Shown here in pieces: positions 46,066 to 56,370 of a stretch of DNA of 64,000 nt (within the stretch, counting starts at the first letter, position 1; the number at the start of each line of letters is the position of its first letter). Origin of the DNA: Sabellastarte sp. h YS-2021 (Eukaryota; Annelida; Polychaeta; Sabellida; Sabellidae); assembly GCA_964017235.1 (NCBI GenBank), contig OZ024930.1:27718614-27782613 (forward strand), given 5' to 3'. Below the pieces are notes generated by a model. That model saw only the letters and a program-made list of their open reading frames with translations. It did not search any database and was not told where the DNA came from. The position numbers and the translations under genes are program-made.

Positions 46066-47010
46066 TAGAATCTCTAATCTAATCTCATGTAGACTTTTAT
46101 AGCGCTTAGTCTCCATCGCTGATGGACTCTAAGGTGCAACTGAACATAAAGCAAGGCAGTTAACATTAATCCGAGGACATAGCCAGGTCGTACCAAGGAG
46201 ACACAGGGTGACAGGAGAGGATATGGGGGATATGCTTTTGCAAACAGGTAAGTTTTAAGCTTCTTTCTGAAGGAGGCAACTGATGCTGCACTGCACACAT
46301 CATGAGGGAGTTCATTCCAGATCTTAGGAGCATCAAAGGCAAAGCTGTGATCAAAATGTTTGACTGACTTGAAGACTGATGAGCGGAAAGGAGGAACAGT
46401 AAGGTATTGAGGATCTGGGTGACTATGCCTGGTAAGATAGGAACAACTGCTGAGTGACAAGAATGGTTGAAAATAAAAAGGCGAACCACTATGTAAAATT
46501 TTATAAACAAGTGTTGCATTTTTGAACATACATCTACTTAACGGGCAGCCAGTGGAGTTGATTCAGAATGGGTGTAACATGAGCATACTTTCTATGATTT
46601 GTAACAATATGAGAAAGGGTATTCTGAATACTTTGCAATTTGTGCTGATTGAAACATGACAACCCCTAAACAGAGAGTTGCAGTAGTCTAGACAACTACT
46701 AACCAAGGCATATGCAGCAAGGACTGCCACTTATGGAGTATGATACTGTCTTATTCTACGAAGGTCACGCATCTGAAGAAAGCACGCTTTGCAAGTCCTC
46801 TTGATGTGTTCAGAGAAGTAAAATTCTGCATCAAACCACACACCTAGATTTCTGACCGAATCAACCGGATGAAGAAGGCTACCAAGAATACTAACAGGAA
46901 AACGGGAGGAAATCTTTTGATGCTGAGCCTTAGAGCCAAAGACAATAAATTCAGTTTTTTCTGGGTTGAGCTTCAGTTTACTAAGAGACATCCATCGTTG
47001 CACATCATGA
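46066..47010 (-). mobile_element. L2/CR1-like LINE, 3' end, minus strand
   Basis: In minus orientation, NPEKTEFIVFGSKAQ, NLGVWFDAEFYFSEHIK and LQMRDLRRIRQY (47003-46731) are followed after a break by LVYKILHSGSPFYFQPF and FAYDAPKIWNELP-like FAFDAPKIWNELPHDV (46529-46074). The stretch between (46530-46730) still reads as a frameshifted form of the SRLDYCNS..LQ region. The 3' end at 46066-46145 has AGCGCTATAAAAGT-type sequence and a short GATTAGATTAG tail. The element is 5'-truncated and inactive. Confidence 0.85.
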
Positions 47011-47027
47011 AGGCAGGCATTTAGAAC

Positions 47028-47140
47028 TCAGACGGTCAACCATCCAAGTACTAACGTAGCCCATTGCTGCTTAACTTCAGTGGGCCCACAAATACTCATC
47101 ACACTGCGCCACAATTCATGAAAGTCCAGAGACAAAAAGT
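47028..47140 (-). mobile_element. 5S rRNA-derived SINE-like repeat, second copy
   Basis: The plus strand reads GGTCAACCATCC-AAGTACTAAC-GTAGCCCA and TGCTTAACTTCAGTG, the complement of 5S rRNA box C and A-box region. The right flank (GAAAGTCCAGAGACAAAAAG) matches the copy at 35750-35915. It lies immediately 5' of the minus-strand LINE. Confidence 0.65.
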
Positions 47141-47914
47141 TGGTGGACCATTCTCTAGAGCTGTTTGTACCACAGTTTTAGAAATAACTTTCCCCTCTTT
47201 TTGGACTGTCACATGCTTACATGTCTGACAATTGTCTATATATAAAACCTTGCCTTTAGCACATGTGATGTGTCTTATGATGGTTGCAGATTCAGAGATA
47301 ATTTGATCTAGCTTCACAATACTATATAATCTGTAACTGTCATCTGATATATCCAGATTTATTGGTTATTATTTTTAGGGTTAATAATAATTTCACGGGT
47401 CTTAGCGTGGCATAAAGTGTGCAGTCCCCCCATACCTTAAGTTTAAGCAGACCATAAATGTTTTAATATAAAAGCCCCCCCACCCATTCTTTGATGTAAA
47501 AAACCCCAACATAGTTCAAAATTTTAAGTTTTAAAGTAAGGTGACATTTGGGGTAAGATGAGGTTAAAGTAAGGGGCCCAGTGACCCAGTGATGGAACCC
47601 CTAAAGGAGGGAAGTAAGAAGTAAAAAGTTAGGAATATTCGACTTATTTTCCTTAATACTCATGAATCACAGAAACGGTAAAAAAGTAGCTTACTCTTGC
47701 TATTTAAAGTTACTGTGTGTGTTGTGATGCAATCATTTGACCAGTGTTTTATAGGTTGTGGCAAAGGATCTGAGATATCAAATTTTCCATTTATCAAGTT
47801 TTTCAAATGCAGATAACAACTTTTCACAGTTGTCCTGAATTACCATGTTGAGTTGTATGTAAATGGAAAATTATGTTTTAAATAGCTTGCTATGGAGGGT
47901 AGCCTTCTCAGTAG
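47141..47914. other. Intergenic, nothing recognised
   Basis: No gene was recognised. A C-rich segment near 47425-47490 and short AT-rich frames are present. Confidence 0.4.
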
Positions 47915-48154
47915 TTTATTTATTTGGGGTTTTATGTTGCTTTCAACACTGTACAGGTCATATCACAACGGGTAGTTGGAAGGGCAGAGGAAACCAGTAC
48001 ATACAGTTGGTCAAGGTTCTGTACTGTAAACTGCCAACCAACGGCAAGCAACTACCAGCTTACCCACTTCAGGTCAGGCTGGGAACCCCGACCTCAGAGG
48101 TGGGATGCGAGAGTGTTACCACTCTGCCACCAAGGCCCTCTGCCTTTTCAGTAG
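47902..48154 (-). mobile_element. tRNA-derived SINE, family A, with target-site duplication
   Basis: The SINE body (47915-48141) carries the TTTATTTATTTGGGG tail at its left and the ACTCTGCCACCAAGGCCC head at its right, so it is in minus orientation. It is bounded by GCCTTCTCAGTAG (47902-47914) and GCCTTTTCAGTAG (48142-48154), a 13-bp target-site duplication with one mismatch. This is a LINE-mobilised insertion of moderate age. Confidence 0.9.
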
Positions 48155-48431
48155 AGTAAATTATTAACATGAAGCATTTGCATAATTTATATGGGCTTGT
48201 TACTGCAGTATAAGTAACCTTTCTTTTATGTTGTTTTTTAGAATCAATTATTAGGGTGGACTGTATTGCACAGTTCTGTAGAGAATAAGGTGCTGTTGAG
48301 CTAGACGGGTTACTGGTGCCAAGTCCTGCAGTGAAAAAACAGATTGTTATAGACATTGTATGTTTGTGTTTGTTACTGTTTCATTACTGATCTGTTTACC
48401 TTCCTCCGACTAAAACTAATTTTCCACTGCT

Positions 48432-48602
48432 GGAATGGATCTAGTAACAGGCACATGTTTACTATTTGGGTTTTATCTTGATCCACACGCATAACTTGAT
48501 TATTATTTGTGGATAATCTTATTTTAATTTCTTTTATTGAAATGGATATAAGTAACAGGAACATGTTCGCTGTTTGGATTTATTTTGATCCAGACGTATA
48601 AA
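48432..48602. repeat. Imperfect tandem duplication, about 105 bp
   Basis: GGAATGGATCTAGTAACAGG followed by CACATGTTTACT and TTGATCCACACG recurs at about 48540 as GAAATGGATATAAGTAACAGG-like sequence with ACATGTTCGCT and TTGATCCAGACG. The units diverge by about 15-20%. Confidence 0.7.
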
Positions 48603-48617
48603 ACCGACACTTATCTG

Positions 48618-49270
48618 GGGATTAACTTCTTTCATCCATATGCTTCCGACTTGGATAGCTATGCTTGACTGTTTTGATTTTACATAGTTTCAATAGCCAT
48701 TATGTTGGCCTTATTAGAACGTAGAATGCATATGACATCTTGCATGTCACATTACTCTTAGTTAACTGGCTGTTATAATCTTCATACTGCACTTCTACAC
48801 GGACATTCATTTCCCCTTTGCATGGGTGGTTTTAGCCACACACCCTATCCGAATTTTTACAATATTTTAACTATAATATCAATTACGCCTCATAAGTCGC
48901 CTCTCCTTTGTCATATTTCACCTTTGACCTCCAGGGTTAACACCCTTCTAAATTTCAAAATTTCCCCCTGTAACAAGCAACTTACTGGCTTCTTCTCCAC
49001 AGGGCGGCTTCCTTCCACTGTTTTGATTTCAAAATTTTAAAATTCCTGTCTTCATCTAAATTTGATTTCGGTTTACTCTCGGCTGCAGCCGCCCTGGCTC
49101 TGACATCACACATTCTGTTTTTCATCCTAAAATACAATTATATCTTATTATATTAGATTTTATAATGCAAAGAAAAAGGGATTAACCTCTTTCAGCCATA
49201 TGTTTCCGACTGGGATAGCTATGCTTGGCTGTTTTGATTTTATATAGTTTCAATAGCCATTATATTGGCC
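48618..49270. repeat. 93-bp direct repeat, copies 560 bp apart
   Basis: 48618-48710 and 49178-49270 match with about ten substitutions (GGGATTAAC, CCATATG, GATAGCTATGCTTG, CTGTTTTGATTTTA and CAATAGCCATTAT are shared). The block between them is about 470 bp without coding signal. It may be the ends of a non-autonomous element. Confidence 0.8.
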
Positions 49271-49599
49271 ATTGGCTATAATGCAGGCCACCTCAAAGTT
49301 ACATGTTAAAGTAAGTTACTGTCACCATTAAGTCACTATGAAACTTTACTCAATTAAAGATGACATTTCAAGGTAACGTGGCCTTAAGAGATAAAAGTTA
49401 TATGCAATATGTTAACCATATTCAAGTATAAAATAAAGTTTTCATAATAGACACCCAGACGAAAAGGACTGTAAATTGTAAAGGCTGACTTTGAATAAGG
49501 ATTGCGGGAATTGTTGTTGACAGAAAGAGCTGTGACCAGAATTTAAGTAACAGTCTTTTGGTTGTTGCCTTTGAGTGTATACTTGTAAGAACAATACCG

Positions 49600-49740
49600 T
49601 CAACAGCACTAGCTTAAGTTATAAATGAAGTAATGTTGTAAGTGCATTACCAATTATAGCACTAGCTTCAATTATAAATGAAGTATTAGGTTAACTGAAT
49701 TATTATCAATAGCACTAGTTAGAATTATAAGTAATATGTA
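49600..49740. repeat. Three-copy 53-bp minisatellite
   Basis: The AGCACTAG core occurs at 49605, 49658 and 49711, each followed by TATAAATGAAGTA-like sequence, giving a period of 53. The copies diverge by small changes. Confidence 0.85.
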
Positions 49741-49871
49741 TTTAAAAAAAAATTATGTGAACGTAAGCAACCCAAAAACTAGAATAGTCCTCTTAGAAAC
49801 AATGCAACACAATCTCTCAGATAATTTTGGTCAACTACATTTTAACATAAACATTTAACCCGGCATAGAAA

Positions 49872-49918
49872 AAATCTCATGAAGCAGGTTAGACTAGGAT
49901 TATGTCATTGCTTCAAAC
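49872..49918. repeat. 47-bp perfect direct repeat, left copy
   Basis: Identical to 51219-51265 (shift 1347). The right copy runs directly into the gag region of DIRS copy E, so this left copy may be a displaced piece of the same element. Confidence 0.9.
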
Positions 49919-51218
49919 TATTTTGATGGATATTGTACTGTTTGGTAAAATATTACCAGGTTACAGGAATGATCATTCACAAACAGAACTTGATTTCCTT
50001 TAAGTACACTTATAATAGTAAAGGTATTTGGCATCTGAATTGTGACTTACTGAGGGCTCCTAACTATGTCAAATGCCTTAAAAACTTAATGTGAAGTGAA
50101 AAATAACATACTCTCTCGATATATCTACTCGATAATATAAACAAAATAGAGAATAAAGAAATTAAGTTTAAAATATCTGAAACAACATTTTTGATATGCT
50201 CTTGTTCAGTATGAAACACTGCAAAGAAATTTGTAATTTTCAAAACGGAAACAAAAACTACAAGACTTATAATATTCAAAATTACAGTGGTTCATAAAAT
50301 GGCTGTGGGTACAAAAATTGGTATAAAATTAAAAACCTTCAAAGTTTGTTTGTAATCTCGAAAACCTAAATATGTAGACAAGACCATTAACAATTGGAAA
50401 AAATGGATAAATTGCAGACACAAACAAAATTAATTATTTCTTAATATAGTTCACAGTTTAAGCACTTTTACAGACATCTCTTCTGTGGTAAAGATCACAA
50501 CGAACACAATATGATCAGTTTAAATAATCTACCGAGTAATAGTAAACTAACATATGATCAATCTGATCTGAGTTTAATTGGATATTAACTATTTCACAGT
50601 TTAGAATCTTGTTAACGAATTGTAAAATAGTTCCCCCAACCCCAGTTTTGTCTGACAGTGCGGAGCAATTGAGTTTATTGTATCCACCAGATAGATTTAC
50701 ACTTTGGTTTAGTGTTCGCTACGCGACGCTAACGTTCTCAACAGAAAACTACACCAGCTGGCTTCACCAAATTTGCAGGATATCTTCATTAAGAGGTAAG
50801 CTTCTCTGAGACTAAAATTAGCCTCATTCTGAAAAACAGGATGGCCGTCGCGAGCACTTCTTTGAAAATTATCTACCCTTTTCTACTGGCTGGTTCTCAT
50901 AAGTAAAAGGTTGAATCTCTTCATAGGTGATATGTCTAACAGATATACATGTCCTTTACAATCTTGCCGATATTTGACCTTGATGCTCCTCATTCCAAGG
51001 TCATCCATGGAACGCCAAAGTGCAGATTTTAAAAGTTCCTATATCTCCCTTGCTATTGCTCCTAGAGGTTTGAAATGTGAAATCAACTCATAAGAAATCA
51101 TAGGCTGGGAATCTTCTGACGTGGTCAGATTTGACCTTCAGTCCCGATGAAACGATGACAGCCAAACTTAAAAGCACTTATAACTCACTTATTATTGGTC
51201 CTAGAGGTTTGCAATGTT
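49919..51218. other. 1.3-kb segment between the two 47-bp repeats
   Basis: No gene was recognised. A diverged internal repeat (GCTCCTAGAGGTTTGAAATG near 51057 and GGTCCTAGAGGTTTGCAATG near 51197) lies at the right end. The segment may be an insertion or the result of a duplication between the 47-bp repeats. Confidence 0.4.
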
Positions 51219-51265
51219 AAATCTCATGAAGCAGGTTAGACTAGGATTATGTCATTGCTTCAAAC
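51219..51265. repeat. 47-bp perfect direct repeat, right copy
   Basis: Identical to 49872-49918. It immediately precedes the gag frame of DIRS copy E. Confidence 0.9.
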
Positions 51266-51540
51266 AGGAAGTTGATACTATCAATGAGCAAGGTATGTTC
51301 ACTTCCCAGACAGGAGGTCAAGATCAGGTCATAGTCAAACACAAAGTCCCATGGCCGCAAAATTACATACTATCCGGCACCTCAAAAAGTAGAGTGACCT
51401 ATGATAGTTTGAGCACTTTTGAATGGGTTTCTGGCTTTTGTTCAATAATCAAAGATGACAGTAATGTTAACACAAAAAATGCTATGATCAAATATATGTC
51501 AGAATTGATGGAGGACGCCCAAGACTCCCACATCCTGTAA
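51240..51540 (+). pseudogene. DIRS gag fragment (copy E)
   Basis: KVPWPQNYILSGTSKSRVTY, FEWVSGFCSIIKDD and MSELMEDAQD match the gag core of copies C and D. The frame stops right after MEDAQD, where the others continue with FSWASAKASHAVL, so the C-terminal half and zinc motif are missing. Confidence 0.75.
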
Positions 51541-51651
51541 AAGAATGTAGAAATTCAAAACGCTTGTACGCTGATTCAAAAAACGAATGAGGCACTGCAG
51601 AAATGTGGTGCACATAACGGAGACACAAACTAAGAATAGAAGAAGGGTGAA

Positions 51652-52463
51652 TTGTATAAAAATAAAAATAGAATTGTGAGTAGCAATAACTATGTCAATG
51701 GTGAGAGTGCTAGTTGGAGATTGGACTACTATAAGTTCAAAGGCCTTACTTTTGCTCAGGTTCTTAGCAAGACCCTCAAAAATTCAAACCCCAGTAACCA
51801 AAACATCACAAATCAGATGGTTAGCTCCAACAAGCACTCCATGAGTACTAACACTGTTTCCAATACCTGTGACAGTGGTGCTAAGTGCACCAAATCCAAG
51901 ATGGGAGTTAACAAATGTATCTGGGCCCCCACCAAAGACAGGGTAAGTGAGGACGTCAAGGCAGGGCAAGCAGCATGCTACAACAGGTATGAGGTATTGT
52001 ACCAAGGTGACGACGTTGTTTCACAAACACCTGACACTGCAATTAAGCATGTACATCACACTCATATCTCTAAGGAGAATGATGCCAATGGTGTTGTGAA
52101 TATCAAACCAGACAGTCCTAAATGCGAAAATGTGTCATTTAATGACGCTCATCTCAATCCTAGAAAAAAAACACTAAATCAAAGGTCCAATTGCAAAAAC
52201 AAAGCAAAAATAAGAGTCCTTTGGACTCATATATGCAAAATACAAGCAAATATGACCTCCATTTGCGTTTTAAGGATAAAACTCTTGATTATACACAGAT
52301 CATGGCTTCCTGCCCCAACCTTCAGCTGTGGGACAAGCATAATTCATTCAAATTTGGCTTCATTCCTTCGGGTGATTTAGACATTTCCCCTACAAGTGTC
52401 ACTCCTACATCCAACACAGATCCCTTGACCCTCCATCAAATGGTCAAGGCCTCTGGGGAATGA
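51652..52463 (+). pseudogene. DIRS pol linker (copy E)
   Basis: A long hydrophilic frame (51652-52380), then in another frame (to 52463) SFKFGFIPSGDLDISP, matching the FNFGFIPLS block before RT. It has one frame break. The duplication begins inside this block, at about 52367. Confidence 0.6.
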
Positions 52464-52494
52464 AACTTCAGAAAATGTCAAATTACGGTGAAAT

Positions 52495-53440
52495 CACAAT
52501 TAAACCCAAATGCGTGGGATGAATTACTAAAAGGTTATTGGGACTCCCAGTTACCCCTGTTGATCAGATTTGGGTTTCCCCCGGATTTTGACAGGAGTAC
52601 CACGGTAGGAAAATCACCCTGAGATTCATACCTCAGCAAAAAATTACCCAGAAGATGTTAGGGCTTACCTGAATGAGGAGATAGGCTATAAAGCAATCCT
52701 GGGCCTTTTTGATGCACCACCACTTTCTGACCTCCATACCTCACCCTTTATAACCAGGGAAAAGCCCAATGCCAAGAACGGAAGGGTCATAATTGACTTG
52801 AGCTTCCCTCATGGTAAATCAGTAAATGCTGGTAGTGCCCAAGTTGTATATTTGAATACTCCTTTTGCCCTAAAACTGCCCACAATTGATCATATTACAA
52901 AATGCATCAAGTTACTGCATGATTAATAAGATAGACATAAAACGAGCCTTTAGACACGTTAAGCTTGACCCAAGAGACTATGATCTCTTGGGGTTACGTC
53001 ACAATGGATGGTTTCTGGACACCTGCCTGTTGTTCGGGTGTCATCACGGAAGTGTGTTGTTTCAGTGCCTAAGTGACGCAGTGTGTCACATGATGCGTAA
53101 ACGCGACTATAGCATCATAAATTATATTGATGATATGCTCAGAATAGAGCTTTCAAGCCTCGTTGACGCCTCATTTGACGCACTGAGTAGCCTCCTTGCC
53201 CATCTAGGATTTGAAATTTCCCAGAAGAAGTTGTTCAAACCATCTACATGTGTCAACTGTCTGGGTATCCTAGTTAACACTAAAGACTTCACACTTTGTG
53301 TTCCACCTGAGAAATTGCAGGAAATTATCCAAATGTGTCACACATGGCGTTACAGGACTCACTGCAACAAGCGTCAACTTCAATCCCTATTGGGCAGCCT
53401 CTTATATGTTAGCAAGTGCCCACTTGGAGATGTTAAACAT
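52495..53440 (+). pseudogene. DIRS reverse transcriptase (copy E, first unit)
   Basis: LLKGYWDSQLPLL, FGFPPDFDR, TSPFITREKP, RVIIDLSFPHGKSVNAG and LKLPTIDHI give the N-terminus, and a frameshift leads to INKIDIKRAFRHVKLD, LDTCLLFGCHHGSVLFQ, then INYIDDML with the catalytic Asp pair, and CLGILVN and KRQLQSLLGSLLYVSKC of the thumb. The active-site box is thus preserved, unlike in copies C and D, but two frame breaks and loss of the sequence after LLYVSKC disable the protein. Confidence 0.85.
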
Positions 53441-53771
53441 ACTAGTTGTTCTCAGGGTGTGGAATAAATGTTGGGCAAAATGTAGGATCCGCATTGCATG
53501 TGACAATGAGGCTGTGGTATATGTACTCAATTCGGGTAGGACCAGGGACTTGACTTTAGCTGCTATTGCTAGGAATATACAATTGCAGGTGGCCACCTGG
53601 GACATTAACCTCCAGGTGACCCACATAGCAGGTAAGCTGAATCAAACTGCTGATTTGCTTTCACGTTGGAGCATAACTGAGAACTCTCAGGTAAAGCTCA
53701 CAAATTTGCTTCCCAATCATCAATGGGTCACAGTTAATCACAGCCTTCTAACTATTGATTGGTGTATTTGA
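53400..53771 (+). pseudogene. DIRS RNase H, N-terminally truncated (copy E, first unit)
   Basis: Right after the thumb the sequence jumps to AHLEMLNILVVLRVW, then CDNEAVVYVLNSG, IARNIQL and HIAGKLNQTADLLSRW. The first part of the domain (the DLRWF and LDACLQGLGG blocks of copy C, about 90 codons) is deleted at the junction near 53418. Confidence 0.8.
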
Positions 53772-54300
53772 TAGGCTTGCCCCCAAGATTGGCACCATTG
53801 GCTAAAATTGCTGCCAAGAAGATACAGCTGGCATTTCGACTGGCACTCAAGCCAGTTATCAAAGTATGTTGAGGCTGTTTGTAGCCTTCACAGTATTCAT
53901 GCAAATTTCCCTGTTCAAATTGAATTATATGATTATCATTGCTTACTTGAAATTTTTAACATCAAATGGCTCATCAGCCCCGACTTTAGCCAACCATTCG
54001 GCTGCAATCAAAGCCAACTTAGCCCTATATGACCTTTCAACCTGGTTATTCCAAGACCCTAGATTCTACTTTCAAAAAGCTGTCAAATTACAGGCACCCT
54101 TTAAACCCTCTCTTAAAAGCATTATAGACATTGATACACTTCAAATGATAGTTAGGACCTGTGACTCCACATATATGGGACAAGTTTTTAAGGCAGTATA
54201 CAGCTTTGCCTTTTTTCATTTTTGAGATTATCCAATCTAGTTCCCCATTCTATCAAAGCATTTTCCCCCTTATATCATCTGGCCAGAGCTGACGGATTTT
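53768..54300 (+). pseudogene. DIRS tyrosine recombinase N-terminus (copy E, first unit)
   Basis: MLRLFVAFTVFMQISLFKLN, ANHSAAIKANLALYD and FYFQKAVKLQAPFKPS match the core-binding domain. The frame stops at 54225, and RLSNLVPHSIKAFSPLYHLA is read in another frame up to the duplication breakpoint. The catalytic HxxR and Tyr are not present in this unit. Confidence 0.75.
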
Positions 54301-56236
54301 TTCGGGTGATTTAGACATTTCCCCTACAAGTGTCACTCCTACATCCAACACAGATCCCTTGACCCTCCATCAAATGGTCAAGGCCTCTGGGGAATGAAAC
54401 TTCAGAAAATGTCAAATTACGGTGAAATCACAATTAAACCCAAATGCGTGGGATGAATTACTAAAAGGTTATTGGGACTCCCAGTTACCCCTGTTGATCA
54501 GATTTGGGTTTCCCCCGGATTTTGACAGGAGTACCACGGTAGGAAAATCACCCTGAGATTCATACCTCAGCAAAAAATTACCCAGAAGATGTTAGGGCTT
54601 ACCTGAATGAGGAGATAGGCTATAAAGCAATCCTGGGCCTTTTTGATGCACCACCACTTTCTGACCTCCATACCTCACCCTTTATAACCAGGGAAAAGCC
54701 CAATGCCAAGAACGGAAGGGTCATAATTGACTTGAGCTTCCCTCATGGTAAATCAGTAAATGCTGGTAGTGCCCAAGTTGTATATTTGAATACTCCTTTT
54801 GCCCTAAAACTGCCCACAATTGATCATATTACAAAATGCATCAAGTTACTGCATGATTAATAAGATAGACATAAAACGAGCCTTTAGACACGTTAAGCTT
54901 GACCCAAGAGACTATGATCTCTTGGGGTTACGTCACAATGGATGGTTTCTGGACACCTGCCTGTTGTTCGGGTGTCATCACGGAAGTGTGTTGTTTCAGT
55001 GCCTAAGTGACGCAGTGTGTCACATGATGCGTAAACGCGACTATAGCATCATAAATTATATTGATGATATGCTCAGAATAGAGCTTTCAAGCCTCGTTGA
55101 CGCCTCATTTGACGCACTGAGTAGCCTCCTTGCCCATCTAGGATTTGAAATTTCCCAGAAGAAGTTGTTCAAACCATCTACATGTGTCAACTGTCTGGGT
55201 ATCCTAGTTAACACTAAAGACTTCACACTTTGTGTTCCACCTGAGAAATTGCAGGAAATTATCCAAATGTGTCACACATGGCGTTACAGGACTCACTGCA
55301 ACAAGCGTCAACTTCAATCCCTATTGGGCAGCCTCTTATATGTTAGCAAGTGCCCACTTGGAGATGTTAAACATACTAGTTGTTCTCAGGGTGTGGAATA
55401 AATGTTGGGCAAAATGTAGGATCCGCATTGCATGTGACAATGAGGCTGTGGTATATGTACTCAATTCGGGTAGGACCAGGGACTTGACTTTAGCTGCTAT
55501 TGCTAGGAATATACAATTGCAGGTGGCCACCTGGGACATTAACCTCCAGGTGACCCACATAGCAGGTAAGCTGAATCAAACTGCTGATTTGCTTTCACGT
55601 TGGAGCATAACTGAGAACTCTCAGGTAAAGCTCACAAATTTGCTTCCCAATCATCAATGGGTCACAGTTAATCACAGCCTTCTAACTATTGATTGGTGTA
55701 TTTGATAGGCTTGCCCCCAAGATTGGCACCATTGGCTAAAATTGCTGCCAAGAAGATACAGCTGGCATTTCGACTGGCACTCAAGCCAGTTATCAAAGTA
55801 TGTTGAGGCTGTTTGTAGCCTTCACAGTATTCATGCAAATTTCCCTGTTCAAATTGAATTATATGATTATCATTGCTTACTTGAAATTTTTAACATCAAA
55901 TGGCTCATCAGCCCCGACTTTAGCCAACCATTCGGCTGCAATCAAAGCCAACTTAGCCCTATATGACCTTTCAACCTGGTTATTCCAAGACCCTAGATTC
56001 TACTTTCAAAAAGCTGTCAAATTACAGGCACCCTTTAAACCCTCTCTTAAAAGCATTATAGACATTGATACACTTCAAATGATAGTTAGGACCTGTGACT
56101 CCACATATATGGGACAAGTTTTTAAGGCAGTATACAGCTTTGCCTTTTTTCATTTTTGAGATTATCCAATCTAGTTCCCCATTCTATCAAAGCATTTTCC
56201 CCCTTATATCATCTGGCCAGAGCTGACGGATTTTTT
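54301..56236 (+). pseudogene. DIRS pol and recombinase N-terminus, second unit of copy E
   Basis: A repeat of the segment starting at 52367 with the same features: RT with INYIDDML (about 55051-55071), truncated RNase H ending ADLLSRW (near 55600), and recombinase N-terminus (55800-56159). It shares both frame breaks of the first unit, so neither unit restores function. Confidence 0.85.
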
Positions 56237-56237
56237 G

Positions 56238-56255
56238 CCCCCCCCCCCCCCCCCC
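56238..56255. repeat. Poly-C run of 18
   Basis: Eighteen consecutive C follow TTTTTTG at the end of the duplicated unit and sit within the recombinase frame. Long C homopolymers are rare in this AT-rich sequence and are frequent sites of sequencing or assembly error. Confidence 0.95.
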
Positions 56256-56370
56256 AGGTCTCCACATTCTGGTCAAATGGTCAAAAACCATTCAGGATAG
56301 AAAATCTGTAAAAATTCTCAAAATTCCATCCTTGGGGGGCCAATCCTATTTGCCCCTATCTTGCTTCTGC
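56256..56370 (+). pseudogene. DIRS tyrosine recombinase catalytic start (copy E)
   Basis: LHILVKWSKTIQDRKSVKIL and IPSLGG match the IKWSKTLQTRDRVHVI and VPKLAS blocks of copy C. The sequence loses similarity before the CPVRAL block is complete, so HxxR and the Tyr nucleophile are absent. Confidence 0.7.

Larger units (their letters stand above)
52367..56236. repeat. 1934-bp head-to-tail tandem duplication
   Basis: 52367-54300 and 54301-56234/6 align with a constant shift of 1934, and every stretch I compared is identical, including all frames and frame breaks. The units carry the end of the linker, RT, RNase H and recombinase N-terminus. The junction has only TT shared (CCTTCGGG against TTTTTTCGGG). 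The second unit ends at a poly-C run. It is either a very recent duplication or an assembly artefact. Confidence 0.95.
51240..56370 (+). mobile_element. DIRS retrotransposon with internal tandem duplication (copy E)
   Basis: In plus orientation: truncated gag (51240-51540), linker (51652-52463), RT (52495-53440), RNase H (53400-53771) and recombinase N-terminus (53768-54300). Then a second, apparently identical copy of 52367-54300 follows at 54301-56236, and after a poly-C run the recombinase catalytic start (56256-56370). The element ends without a recognised terminal repeat; AT-rich sequence to about 57480 could be its 3' region (GTATAATAAAATTA near 57455 resembles the end of copy C). Confidence 0.85.

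Noticed and set aside
49600-49740. CRISPR-like spacing of AGCACTAG
   Set aside because: Only three units, and the spacers are themselves similar, so this is a minisatellite.
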